In this document: positions 8,125 to 17,238 of the stretch, piece after piece | How positions within the stretch are numbered: position 1 is the first letter of the stretch | Layout: each line of letters opens with the position of its first letter | From: Chloroflexota bacterium | GTDB lineage: Bacteria; Chloroflexota; UBA6077; CF-72 | Direction: 5' to 3' | Assembly (NCBI GenBank): GCA_019239775.1 | Contig: JAFAZN010000310.1 | Location: forward strand, 1-63,963 | Length of the DNA: 63,963 nt | Notes under the pieces: generated by a model | What the model was told of the DNA's origin: nothing | What the model saw: only the letters and a program-made list of their open reading frames with translations | Databases searched by the model: none | Translations under genes and position numbers: made by a program

Positions 8125-9579
8125 GTGACTTTGGACGCCGCTGACGGACAGCGCCGGCCCGGCGTGCTCCGCATTTTCATCAGTTATCGGCGTCAAGACG
8201 CGCCCAGCTACGCGCGCGAGCTCTACCACGCGCTGAACTCGCACTTCAAAGACAGCCAGATCTTCTGGGATATCAAGATGGAGCTCGGCGTCGATTTCGT
8301 CAAAGAGATCGAGCGAGCCGTGGGCTCCTGCGACGTGCTGGTTGCCGTGATGGGGCCGAACTGGCTGCGGATGACCGATGAAAGTGGCCAACGACGGCTC
8401 GACGATCCGTCTGACTTCGTCCGACTCGAGATTGCGACGGCCCTGGACCGCAACATCCGGGTGATCCCCGTGCTCGTGCAGTCGGCCAACATGCCGTACG
8501 CCAATGACCTGCCCGCTCCACTGCAATCCCTGGCTCGCCGCCAGGCCATCGAGCTGAGCGACAAGCGATGGGACTACGACGTTGGCGAGCTCATCGCGAG
8601 CCTCGAGCGCGTGCCATTCCAGAAGCTGGTTCCGCCGACTGGGCGTGAGCCGTTTCCCGTGGAAGACCAGCCGGCGCGAGCGGCTGCTGCAACGCCCGCC
8701 GTCACTGCAACCCCCGCAACCGCCGGCCACTCAACAGCAACTACGGCTGTGCCAACTCAGCCGATCGCACCCACGCCCACGCCCGCCCCCGCCCCCGCAC
8801 CCCCGCCCGTCCCGACGCCGCCGGTGATCGCTGCTCGTTCGAGCGGCTCTATTCCAGCGCCGATGCTCTTTGGTGGCATTGCGCTGATGGTGGTGGCGAT
8901 CCTGGCAGTACTCCTGGTCATCACGCGGCCGGCGCCGACGCCAGATCCAACTCCAACCGCGGCGCCCGTCGCCGCTTCGACAAGGGCGCCCGCGCCGACA
9001 AGTCGGCCAACACAGGCGCCGACGCGCGCGGCGGCGACGAACGCGCCTGCCACCACACGTCCAGCGCCGACACCTACGGTTGTCCTCACCAACTATGCCG
9101 ACGAGCTGACAGACTTTGGCGTTGCGCCGCTGTTCAACCTCCAGACTCAGGATCGCATCGGCTCGGCCACGCCGACCTGGATACCCGGGGGCGACGTGAT
9201 CACCACAATGGACCTGGCCGACGCCCTCAGCCAGTCCTCAGACCTCTTTGGCTCCAGCACAAGCATGGAGGTTGGTGCGCTGGTCGACGCGCTCGGCGGG
9301 CCCGCCCACCGCAGCATTCCAGGCGCGCACTGGCTGCCCGATGCTGGCAGCTCGGGTTCGTTCAACGACGCCGAGCAGCAGTCGCTGGACAGCCAGCTCG
9401 GCGATCTGACAACCGACCTGGATACGCCGATCGTGTTCTTCTGCCAGGGATCGCGCTGCTGGGAGTCATACAACGCGTCTCTCCGCGCGATCCATCTCGG
9501 CTACACGCACGTGTGGTGGTATCGCGGCGGATTATCCGCCTGGCAAGCCGCCGGCCTCCCGCTTACTAACACCCCCTGA
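8125..9579 (+). CDS. Membrane TIR protein with C-terminal rhodanese-like domain
   Basis: A 484-residue protein. The GTG at 8125 is preferred because GGAG lies at 8115-8118; a TTG at 8110 is also in frame. Residues 12-155 form a TIR domain (LRIFISYRRQD, then DFVRLEIATAL with putative NADase Glu102). A Pro/Ala/Thr-rich linker leads to one membrane span (about 247-267, MLFGGIALMVVAILAVLLVI). A second low-complexity stretch precedes a rhodanese-like domain (about 335-484) with FCQGSRCW, where Cys440 is at the expected catalytic place and Cys445 five residues later. If the TIR is cytosolic, the rhodanese lies outside. The stop is separated from the next TIR gene by one base, so the two form an operon. 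Confidence 0.85.
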   Translation: MTLDAADGQRRPGVLRIFISYRRQDAPSYARELYHALNSHFKDSQIFWDIKMELGVDFVKEIERAVGSCDVLVAVMGPNWLRMTDESGQRRLDDPSDFVRLEIATALDRNIRVIPVLVQSANMPYANDLPAPLQSLARRQAIELSDKRWDYDVGELIASLERVPFQKLVPPTGREPFPVEDQPARAAAATPAVTATPATAGHSTATTAVPTQPIAPTPTPAPAPAPPPVPTPPVIAARSSGSIPAPMLFGGIALMVVAILAVLLVITRPAPTPDPTPTAAPVAASTRAPAPTSRPTQAPTRAAATNAPATTRPAPTPTVVLTNYADELTDFGVAPLFNLQTQDRIGSATPTWIPGGDVITTMDLADALSQSSDLFGSSTSMEVGALVDALGGPAHRSIPGAHWLPDAGSSGSFNDAEQQSLDSQLGDLTTDLDTPIVFFCQGSRCWESYNASLRAIHLGYTHVWWYRGGLSAWQAAGLPLTNTP

Positions 9580-9580
9580 C

Positions 9581-12500
9581 GTGCCCACGGGCGCCACCGC
9601 GTACGACGGTTTTCTTTCGCACAACACGCGCGATAAGCCCGCAGTTCAGCGCATCGATACCCACCTGCGCGCCTCGGGCTTGCGCATGTGGCTGGATGAC
9701 CGCGAGCTGGGCGACGAGTGGCATGGGCCGATGCAGGCCGCCATCGACGAGGTTCCGGCGTGCATCATCTTCCTCGGTCCCAACGGCTGGGGAAAGTGGC
9801 AGCACCGCGAAGCGCAGCTGGCCGACGCCCGCCATGTTGACGACCACCAATTCCGCGTCATTCCGGTGCTGCTGCCAGGCATCGGCGACGAATTTCTCGG
9901 CAGCTTGCCGCGCTGGATTACCCAGTACCGCTATATCGACTTTCGCGGCGGGTTGGACGATCCGGATCGGCTGCAAGAACTCCGCAATCGAATTCTCGGC
10001 GTAAGCGGCGCCGATCTGATCGCCGATCGCGACCTCGACGAGGTCGAGTGCCCGTACCAGGGCCTCGACGCCTTTGACGCCTCCCACTCGCGCTTCTTCT
10101 ACGGCCGCGACGGTGACATTGCGCGCATGCTCCAGAAGCTCGAAGGTGCCCGATTGCTAGCCGTGCTCGGCGCCTCCGGCTCTGGCAAATCCTCTGTCGT
10201 CCTGGCGGGCTTGCTGCCGCGCTTGGCCACGGGCGCCCTGCCCAACTCACAGACGTGGAAAGTCCAGGTGCTGCGTCCGGGCGCAGATCCGATCGCTGCG
10301 CTCGCAGGGGCCGCGACGTTGCTAAGCGCACATCAGGCGGTGCACCGAACCGCCGACGAGTTGGCGACCGATGACCGCACGCTCGACGGACTGACCGGCC
10401 TGATCCTGGCCCAGGACCAAAAAGCCCAACGCGTCGTCTGGGTAGTGGATCAAGCCGAGGAGTTGTTCACCCTGTGCTCCGACGAGGAACGCCGGCGTCA
10501 GTTCCTGGCCAACCTGGTGAAAGCCGCCAGCAACTCGGCCGGTCGCGCGATCGTCCTTCTCACGATGCGCGCAGACTTCTACGGCAATTGCGCGCAATAC
10601 CCCGATTTTTCGCGGCTGCTCGAGAGCAATCAGTACCTGGTTGGTCCGTTGGACGAAGACGGGCTGAGGCGCGCGATCGTCGAACCGGCCGGCTTGCAGG
10701 GTCGGACATTCGAAACCGGTCTGGTTGAAACGATCCTGGATGACGTGCGCCAGCAGCCTGGGGCGCTTCCACTTCTCCAGTACGCGCTGCGCGAGCTGTG
10801 GTATCGCCAGGAAGGCCACCTGCTCACGCTGAAGGGCTACCGTGACGCGGGCGGCGTTGCCAGCGCGTTGGCGCGGCGGGCGGACGCCATTTACGAGCGG
10901 CTCACACCCGAACAGCAGCGCATCGCGCGCATGACGTTGCTGCAGTTGACGCAGCCGCAGGAAGGCATGGAAGCCACGCGGCGCCGTGCCGCCATCCGTC
11001 AGCTCGTGCCAAACCAGGGCTCCCGTCAGGCGGTTGAGGCTGTGGTGCAGCAACTGGTCGATGCACGCCTGCTTACGACCGATCGCCAGGCAAATGACGA
11101 ATGGGTCGACGTGGCGCACGAAGCGCTCATTCGCAGTTGGGGACGGCTGCGGGCGTGGGTTGAGGAGGACCGAAGCGGCCTCCGCCTGCTGCACCAGGTG
11201 CAGGATGCAGCTGAGGAATGGCGCGCCAGCGGCGAATCCGAAGACGACCTCTGGCGCGGAGCGCGGCTGGCACAGATAGTCGAGTGGCAACTTCAGCACG
11301 AAGACGTGCTCTCGGCGGACGCGAGCGATTTCGTGCAGGCGAGCGTGGCTCGGCGTGACCGTGAGGTACGGGAGGCCGAGGAGCGCCGTCAGGAAGAGCT
11401 GCGGCTAGCGCAACAAGTTGCCGCCAACGCGCAGCGCCTGGCAGCCGAGCGGCGCACGCGCAACATCGTCCTCACCGTGGGGCTGGTTGTGGCGCTTGGC
11501 ATCGGCGTTCTCGCAGTCGTGCAGAAATCGGCCGCGGACGCGGCACGTCTGCTCGCGGATCAGAACGCGGCCCAGGTAGACCAGCAGCGCCAGGCGCGAT
11601 TGACCGAGCTGGTGGCTTCTGAGTCACTCGAACGCCTGGGCCAGCGCGACCTGTCACTGCTGCTCGGCGCCGAAGCCGCCCAGCGCGTCGGCGGCGATGC
11701 GCCCGGCGTCCAGCGCAGCTTGCTCGCAGGTCTGACGACTTCACCAAACCTCACCGGCTTTCTGTACCAACCGGTTGACCAGCGCACGACGTGGATTGGC
11801 GGAGTGGCGTTCAGTCCCGACGGCAAACTGCTGGCGGCTGCCGGCGATGCGGGCGAGGTGGCTCTGTGGGACACCGCATCCAACAAGCTGACCGCCACGC
11901 TGCACGGGGAGCAAACCGGCCGTATGTTCAGCGTTGCATTCAATCCGGACGGCAGCACACTGGCGACAGCCGGGGCTGACAACACCATCATGCTGTGGGA
12001 TGTCGCCTCACGTGCGCCGCGCGGCGCGCCAGTCCAGGGGCACACCGCCCCCGTGCATGCGCTCGCGTTCAGCCCGGACGGACAGCTCCTGGCTTCTGGC
12101 GGCGAAGACAACACCGTTCGGTTGTGGGACGCGACCAGCGGCGCTGCCATCGGCCAACCCTTGCGCGGGCATACAGCGCCGGTACGAGCGGTGAGCTTCA
12201 GCTCCGATGGAGCAGTGCTAGCGTCCGGCAGCGACGATGGCACCATTCGGTTGTGGGACCCGCGCTCGGGGCAGCAGCAGGGACAGGCCCTTGGCGGCAC
12301 CGGCGCCGACCCCATCAATAGCGGCATCGCTGCCCTGGCGTTTTCGCCCGACCCGGCCGATCCAGTTCTGGCCGCGGGCGTCTGGGACGGGACATATCAG
12401 CTCTGGGACACCAAGCAGGCCACGATGCGCGGATCACCTGTCAACGTGGGCAGCACGCCCGTGGCGGCACTCGCATTTTCGAACAAAGGCCGCCTGATCG

Positions 12501-14659
12501 TGACCGGCAGCGTCGACGGTGTCGTGCGCCTGTGGCGAGCCGATACTGGCATGCGCCTGTACGAATGGACCGGCCAGGGCGCCTCGATCACGAGCGTAGC
12601 GATCAGTGATGCGAACTCGACGATCGCCTCGGGCGGGTCTGACGGCAGCCTCGTGGTCTGGGCCGGCCCAAATCTCAATCCGCTGTACCAATCGCTGGTT
12701 GCAACACAGACCGTCCCCGTTCTCGCGCTGGCATTCCCGCCGGGCGGCAGCAGCATCGCAGCCGGGAGCGGTAACGGCACAACCGAAGTATGGGATCTGG
12801 CCAGCGGCAAGACACTGCAACGGCCGCCGCCATTCGAGGGCAACCCACTGCTGGTCGCGGCGCTTAGCTTCAGTCCCGACGCGGCGCAGACGGCAATGTC
12901 GAGCAACGCCGGAACCAGCACTATCTGGGATACCGCCAAGCACACGGTGATCAAGCGGCTCGATACCGGCGCGGACTACTTCCCATTGACGATTCGCTAC
13001 GGGCGGCTCGGCAAGCTCGTGGCCTCCGGCGGGTGCGCCGCGAGCAATCAGCCAGGCTGCGCCATCGGTGAGATTCGCATCTGGGATGCGCCGTCCTGGC
13101 AGCCACATGGTCCGGTCATCGATGTTCCGGGAGGCGCCGTGCGGGACATCGCCTTTAGCCCGACCGAAAACTGGCTCGCAGCCGTCAACGGCAATAACCA
13201 GGTCACACTCTGGGATACGGCGACGGGCGCCTCGACCGGTGGCCCCATGCAAGTTGGCTCGGGTCTGGTCAGGACGCTTGCCTTCAGCCCGGACGGTGCC
13301 ACGCTGGCGGTGGGCAGTCTGGACGGCACCATTCAGTTGCTCCACGTCGACTCGCAGCTCGGTTTGGTCGAAGCAGGCTCGGCGCTGAGGGCGAACGCGA
13401 TCGGGATCACCGCGCTCGCGTTCAGCCCCGATGGCAGCGCGCTCGTTAGCGGCAACTTCGGCGGCGATGTGGTCGTCTGGGATGTTGCTTCACGCCAGCA
13501 GCGCGACCAGCAGTTCTCGGGTTTCGGAAGCGCCGTATCTACGCTGGCGTTCACTCCCGATGGGCGGAGCGTGGCCGGTGCCGACATGAACGGCTTCATT
13601 AATGTATGGGACGCCAGCACAGGCCAGGCCCTGCACGACCCCACGCTCGCCACCGGCGCTTCGGTGACCGGCGTCTCTTATAGCTCGGATGGGCAGTTCA
13701 TCGCGGTGGGGACCTCGGGCAGTTCGCTGCAGGTCTGGGACGTCGCATCGAGCAAGATCGTGCACATCTCGCAGGTCGCTGCGCAGGACATCGACCACGT
13801 CGCCTTTACACCACAGGCTGGAAGCCACGTGCTCGCCTTTACCAGCGCTCTGAGCGCCGAGCTTGGTATCTGGGACGTGGACAACGCGATGACGCCGACC
13901 TGGCTGCCCGCGCCCATCGTCGGCGGTGGTTTGGCGTTCGCGCCAGACGGCCAGACGCTGGCGACCGGCGGCTGCGCCCAAGCGACTTCACTGGTGACGT
14001 GCGCCCAGGCGGGCGTTCAGTTATGGGACGTTGCGACGCACCAGGCGAAGGGCCCACCGTTGGTCGGCGGCGCCGGTCTGGCACGTACGCTCGCGTTCAG
14101 CCCGGACGGGCGGCGCATCGCTGCTGGTCTGCAGGACGGCACGGTCTTGATCTGGGACATCGGCACCGGCCAGCTCGTCGGCGACCCGCTCAAAGCGGGC
14201 ACATTCGAGATACTGGCCCTGGCGTACAGCCCGGACGGAAGCATCCTTGCCTCCAGCGGACGCGACACGGAGATCGTGCTGTGGGATGCAGCCAGTCAGC
14301 AACGCTTCGGCCAACCACTGAAAGGCCACACGAACACGGTTTTCGCGCTGGCGTTCAGTCCGGACGGGAAGACGCTGGCATCAGGCAGCGCCGACATCAG
14401 TATTAGGCTGTGGGACGTCGCCAGCCATCTGCCCCTGGCAAGCCTGAACAATGAGACGGCCTGGGTGACCAGCCTGGTGTTCAAACCCGGTGACCCGCAC
14501 ACGCTGGCGGCCGGTTCGACGGACGGCTACGTGGCCATGTGGGACCTTGACCCTGCGTCGTGGCTGCGCCGCGCCTGCGCGATCGCCGGCCGCGATCTGA
14601 CGACCGAGGAGTGGCAACAGTACCTCGGCAGCGAGCCATACCACGCAACATGTTCGTAG
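9581..14659 (+). CDS. TIR-nSTAND-transmembrane-WD40 protein
   Basis: A 1692-residue signalling protein. Residues 5-140 are a TIR domain (YDGFLSHNTRDK; WQHREAQLA carries the likely NADase Glu). CPYQGLDAFDASHSRFFYGRD at about 152 introduces an nSTAND1 NTPase with Walker A GASGSGKSS and Walker B VVWVVDQAEE, followed by its winged-helix region. One membrane span lies at 628-648. From about 737 to 1658 I count 21 WD units, most ending in [VIL]xxWD, which would fit three seven-bladed propellers. Units 6, 7 and 12 are degenerate (LWR, VWA, LLH). GTG start, one base after the preceding TIR gene. STAND proteins couple ligand sensing by repeats to oligomerisation; here a TIR effector is attached. The ligand is unknown. 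Confidence 0.92.
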   Translation: MPTGATAYDGFLSHNTRDKPAVQRIDTHLRASGLRMWLDDRELGDEWHGPMQAAIDEVPACIIFLGPNGWGKWQHREAQLADARHVDDHQFRVIPVLLPGIGDEFLGSLPRWITQYRYIDFRGGLDDPDRLQELRNRILGVSGADLIADRDLDEVECPYQGLDAFDASHSRFFYGRDGDIARMLQKLEGARLLAVLGASGSGKSSVVLAGLLPRLATGALPNSQTWKVQVLRPGADPIAALAGAATLLSAHQAVHRTADELATDDRTLDGLTGLILAQDQKAQRVVWVVDQAEELFTLCSDEERRRQFLANLVKAASNSAGRAIVLLTMRADFYGNCAQYPDFSRLLESNQYLVGPLDEDGLRRAIVEPAGLQGRTFETGLVETILDDVRQQPGALPLLQYALRELWYRQEGHLLTLKGYRDAGGVASALARRADAIYERLTPEQQRIARMTLLQLTQPQEGMEATRRRAAIRQLVPNQGSRQAVEAVVQQLVDARLLTTDRQANDEWVDVAHEALIRSWGRLRAWVEEDRSGLRLLHQVQDAAEEWRASGESEDDLWRGARLAQIVEWQLQHEDVLSADASDFVQASVARRDREVREAEERRQEELRLAQQVAANAQRLAAERRTRNIVLTVGLVVALGIGVLAVVQKSAADAARLLADQNAAQVDQQRQARLTELVASESLERLGQRDLSLLLGAEAAQRVGGDAPGVQRSLLAGLTTSPNLTGFLYQPVDQRTTWIGGVAFSPDGKLLAAAGDAGEVALWDTASNKLTATLHGEQTGRMFSVAFNPDGSTLATAGADNTIMLWDVASRAPRGAPVQGHTAPVHALAFSPDGQLLASGGEDNTVRLWDATSGAAIGQPLRGHTAPVRAVSFSSDGAVLASGSDDGTIRLWDPRSGQQQGQALGGTGADPINSGIAALAFSPDPADPVLAAGVWDGTYQLWDTKQATMRGSPVNVGSTPVAALAFSNKGRLIVTGSVDGVVRLWRADTGMRLYEWTGQGASITSVAISDANSTIASGGSDGSLVVWAGPNLNPLYQSLVATQTVPVLALAFPPGGSSIAAGSGNGTTEVWDLASGKTLQRPPPFEGNPLLVAALSFSPDAAQTAMSSNAGTSTIWDTAKHTVIKRLDTGADYFPLTIRYGRLGKLVASGGCAASNQPGCAIGEIRIWDAPSWQPHGPVIDVPGGAVRDIAFSPTENWLAAVNGNNQVTLWDTATGASTGGPMQVGSGLVRTLAFSPDGATLAVGSLDGTIQLLHVDSQLGLVEAGSALRANAIGITALAFSPDGSALVSGNFGGDVVVWDVASRQQRDQQFSGFGSAVSTLAFTPDGRSVAGADMNGFINVWDASTGQALHDPTLATGASVTGVSYSSDGQFIAVGTSGSSLQVWDVASSKIVHISQVAAQDIDHVAFTPQAGSHVLAFTSALSAELGIWDVDNAMTPTWLPAPIVGGGLAFAPDGQTLATGGCAQATSLVTCAQAGVQLWDVATHQAKGPPLVGGAGLARTLAFSPDGRRIAAGLQDGTVLIWDIGTGQLVGDPLKAGTFEILALAYSPDGSILASSGRDTEIVLWDAASQQRFGQPLKGHTNTVFALAFSPDGKTLASGSADISIRLWDVASHLPLASLNNETAWVTSLVFKPGDPHTLAAGSTDGYVAMWDLDPASWLRRACAIAGRDLTTEEWQQYLGSEPYHATCS

Positions 14660-14680
14660 ATCCCGCCCGCTCCTTGTTCG

Positions 14681-15803
14681 TTAGCCTGCCGACCTTTGTG
14701 GCAGAAGATCGAACGGCGCGGGGAAGTGCTCGGGCTTGATCTGCTCCGCGGCGCGCTCGCCGATGTGCGCCAGGTCCTCGATATTGCCAGTGCCGGCGAA
14801 GTCGCGAAAGCGCAGATGCGTCGCGGCAAGTTCGGGCAGCCCGAGCGCCTCGAGTCCAATTCGATCGAGCCACACGTCGTATCGTAGATAGGTCAACGCT
14901 GGCTCCGGGCGTGAGCAGGTCCGCCGAAAGATCGCCTACCTCAGAATCGATCGGCCAGGGTGTCTGCGACCGCGACAAGAACTGCAGTAGGAGTTGGTTC
15001 TGCCAATTGGCATCTTCCATCAACATCAGCGGCACGTCCTGGGCCCAGTTGAGCAGTCGCTGGCTGGCCACGCGATGGACGTCGTCGTCGCGACGCCACA
15101 CGCCGGTGCCAACCGAGACGAGCAACAGCTGGTGCTCGCCGATCGGCCAGTTGAAGTGGAAGCCGCTCAGCGTCGCGACGAGGAACAGTTGCAGCGCCGG
15201 ATTGCTGGCCATACTGACGCCGCCATCGACGAATGCGCCGTACTCGCCGGGCCGCACCGACAGCTTCTCGGGCTCGAAAAACGTCGGCGCGGCCGTGCTC
15301 GCGCGCACCGCGTCGCGTAGCAAGATCGACCTGTTCACGTCGTAGAAGTTGCTGTGAGGGTGGTTCAGCAGCGGCCAGGTGCTGCCGGTGTCTGCGCGCT
15401 TGGTCACGATACACAGGCCCGTCAAAACGCTTTCGTCGCCGAGCGTATGGTCGCCCAGGGCACCTCGCAGCGCGGACTCGAGCGGCGCCGCCTCAAACCG
15501 CGCCCGTTCGATCCACCAGCGGCGTCGGCTTAGCACGGTCCGTCCCAATTGCTGGTACAGGTCGAAGATGCGCGCGACGTCCCAGCCAAGCGCAAGGCCG
15601 GCGGCGATCACCGCGCCAGTGCTCGTGCCGCCGATCAGGTCGAAGTAATCGGCCAGTACGAGATCCTGCCGACGGTGCCGCTCGCGCAGCACACGCTCCA
15701 TTCTGCGCAACAGGCCGAGGCTCATGATGCCGCGGAGGCCACCGCCGTCCAGCGATAGGATGCGCTTCGGGCCAGGCGCAGTCAGCCGATCAAGCAGGCG
15801 CAT
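14681..15803 (-). CDS. Patatin-like phospholipase, frameshifted near the C-terminus
   Basis: A patatin/CapV-like lipid acyl hydrolase. It shows the oxyanion motif DGGGLRG (19-25), nucleophile Ser61 in GTSTG, and catalytic Asp193 in DGG. The initial frame runs on to 14481, but its last ~140 residues are Arg-rich nonsense overlapping the TIR-nSTAND gene. The natural C-terminus (LTYLRYDVWLD...NIEDLAHIGERAAEQ...HFPAPFD) lies in another frame ending at 14681. Joining them needs one +1 shift near 14903-14915, so the gene is either broken or carries a one-base sequence error. It starts 3 bases after the upstream DUF4231 gene, forming an operon. Patatins are common membrane-damaging effectors in phage defence. 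Confidence 0.85.
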
Positions 15804-15806
15804 GGC

Positions 15807-16712
15807 TCACGCGCGGCGGAGCGGTGGCAATCCGACGTGGCGCTTCACGCGGCGCGCCACCCAGATCCAGTGTTCGTGGGTCATCGTCTCTTCGGCGGCT
15901 GCAACGTAGGCCACGAGCTCGGCTTCGCTTGCACATTGCTCCAGTTGAGCACCGATCGCGCCAAGCTGGTTGCCCAGGCTTCGGTACGTCTGGCTGAGCT
16001 CGCCGAACCGGCGGGCATTCGACCACGCCAACAACGCGGCCGCCAGCGTTGTCATTACACCTACAAAGTTCGTCGTCGGATTGAGGACGTGCAGCACCAG
16101 GAAACCGCCGGCGAGCACGTTTGCGCCGGCGGTCGCCAACCATAAGCCGCGCTCGCCCCGAGCGTTGAGCTGTGCTTTACGCGCATACCACTGGCGCTGC
16201 TGATCGAGCCGTTGCTCACGATAGAGTTCTGCGCGCGCGGGCCAGGGCGACTCGCGTAGCTGCACCATGGCAATCGTCGGGTGGAATGCGCTATCACCAA
16301 GATGGGTCATGGTTCCACGTAGCGCCGCACTGCCGCCCGGCAGCTCCTGGGCGAGCGCTCGCGCGAAGCTCTCCGCATCGACATCCGGCCCTTCAAATGG
16401 AACACAGCGGAGCATGAAGCGCCAACTCGCGCTGAGGCTGGCCTCTGCGACTGCGCGATCCTCAAACCAGGCATGATTCCAGTCCATGACGTGCGTCAGC
16501 ACCTGTACGGCAATTGCTACGACAAGTCCGACTGCTGAGGCGACTTCCAGCCGAAAGGATGCGTCTGGGAACAGGGTCCCGAGTTGACTCAGGACAGCAG
16601 CCAACACGGTTGCGACGAGCTGGATGCTCAGCAACGACGTGTACCGCCGTTGGTTGACTCCGGCTAATTGATCCGCCACGTGACACAGCGAGGGAAGACT
16701 CAACTGGTTCAC
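15807..16712 (-). CDS. DUF4231/SLATT-like four-helix membrane protein
   Basis: About 301 residues from a GTG at 16712; the frame is open further upstream but that part has no family character, and the exact start is uncertain. There are two hydrophobic pairs: residues around LLSIQLVATVLAAVLSQLG with ASAVGLVVAIAVQVL, and GLWLATAGANVLAGGFLVL with VGVMTTLAAALLAW. The C-terminal AEETMTHEHWIWVARR matches the E-x-I-x-x-EH-x-x-W ending of DUF4231/SLATT proteins. SLATT proteins are proposed pore-forming effectors controlled by nucleotide or STAND partners. It is the first gene of an operon with the patatin and is divergent from the peptide-cyclase-TIR operon. Confidence 0.75.
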   Translation of the reverse strand: MNQLSLPSLCHVADQLAGVNQRRYTSLLSIQLVATVLAAVLSQLGTLFPDASFRLEVASAVGLVVAIAVQVLTHVMDWNHAWFEDRAVAEASLSASWRFMLRCVPFEGPDVDAESFARALAQELPGGSAALRGTMTHLGDSAFHPTIAMVQLRESPWPARAELYREQRLDQQRQWYARKAQLNARGERGLWLATAGANVLAGGFLVLHVLNPTTNFVGVMTTLAAALLAWSNARRFGELSQTYRSLGNQLGAIGAQLEQCASEAELVAYVAAAEETMTHEHWIWVARRVKRHVGLPPLRRA

Positions 16713-16755
16713 AGTCGGACGAAAATACCAAACTTTTAAGGATTGACGCCGGCCA

Positions 16756-16775
16756 TCTGTCGCACGCGCGACAGA
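16756..16775. promoter_or_regulatory. Palindrome with Crp-like geometry upstream of the peptide operon
   Basis: TCTGTCGCACGCGCGACAGA is a nearly perfect 20-base palindrome with eight-base arms. Its core TGTCG-N6-CGACA has the 5-6-5 spacing of Crp/Fnr operators (classic TGTGA-N6-TCACA). It lies in the shared upstream region of the divergent DUF4231/patatin and peptide operons, and the latter encodes a Crp-family regulator. That this is the regulator's own site is inference. Confidence 0.5.
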
Positions 16776-16847
16776 CACTGCCGAGATTTGCCCGATAATC
16801 AATAGTGCAAGGTACGTTCGATGGTCGCACGTGGCGGCAGGAAAGAG

Positions 16848-16863
16848 GGACACCGGAATGTCC
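16848..16863. promoter_or_regulatory. Second inverted repeat in the same control region
   Basis: GGACA-N6-TGTCC, again with 5-6-5 spacing but with half-sites in the opposite orientation to the palindrome at 16756. It lies 109 bases before the peptide start codon. It may be a second regulator site, or chance. Confidence 0.3.
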
Positions 16864-16971
16864 GGATGAGGGGCTTGAACGCAACACACGCAACACCGAT
16901 CCTCAACCACCAACGCATTCTGATACACCACTAATTCACACGGACGAATCGGAACACACTGGGAGGTCACA

Positions 16972-17235
16972 ATGACATCCGGAAACCAGCCGTCTTTCAC
17001 AGAAGCCGACTCGAAAGAGCTGGCCAAGAAGCTCAATGACTTCGGCAAGAGCCTGCCGAAGGGCCAGCAGCTGGCGCTGCGCGCGATTATTGAGCGCGGT
17101 CGACCGAACGCCGAAGACGTTCAGGGGTACGAATACTACGTCAACTGGTGGGATCGGTACGGCGACTACCTGTACACCGACATCTACAGCAACTGGGGTG
17201 TCTACGAGGGCTGGGAGAACATCGCTCCCCTCTAA
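16972..17235 (+). CDS. Small peptide with a Tyr/Trp-rich C-terminus, candidate exported peptide precursor
   Basis: An 87-residue protein with a strong ribosome binding site (GGGAGG at 16961-16966). The N-terminal half is charged and probably helical (KELAKKLNDFGKSLPKGQQL). After DVQGY the last 34 residues contain seven Tyr and four Trp in a glycine/aspartate-rich context (EYYVNWWDRYGDYLY onward). This leader-plus-distinct-tail layout resembles peptide natural-product precursors, but there is no double-glycine site, no cysteine, and no modification enzyme next to it. It is the first gene of the GAF/S8 protease/ABC exporter operon, three bases before the GAF gene, so processing and export by those products is the natural hypothesis. 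I do not recognise a named family. Confidence 0.8.
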   Translation: MTSGNQPSFTEADSKELAKKLNDFGKSLPKGQQLALRAIIERGRPNAEDVQGYEYYVNWWDRYGDYLYTDIYSNWGVYEGWENIAPL

Positions 17236-17238
17236 ACA

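Noticed and set aside
14481-14680. C-terminal continuation of the patatin frame
   Set aside because: Arg-rich, antisense to the TIR-nSTAND gene; the real C-terminus is in another frame ending at 14681.
16713-17048. N-terminal 112 codons of the DUF4231 open frame
   Set aside because: Cys/Pro-rich with no family similarity, and it would overlap the peptide gene and its promoter region.
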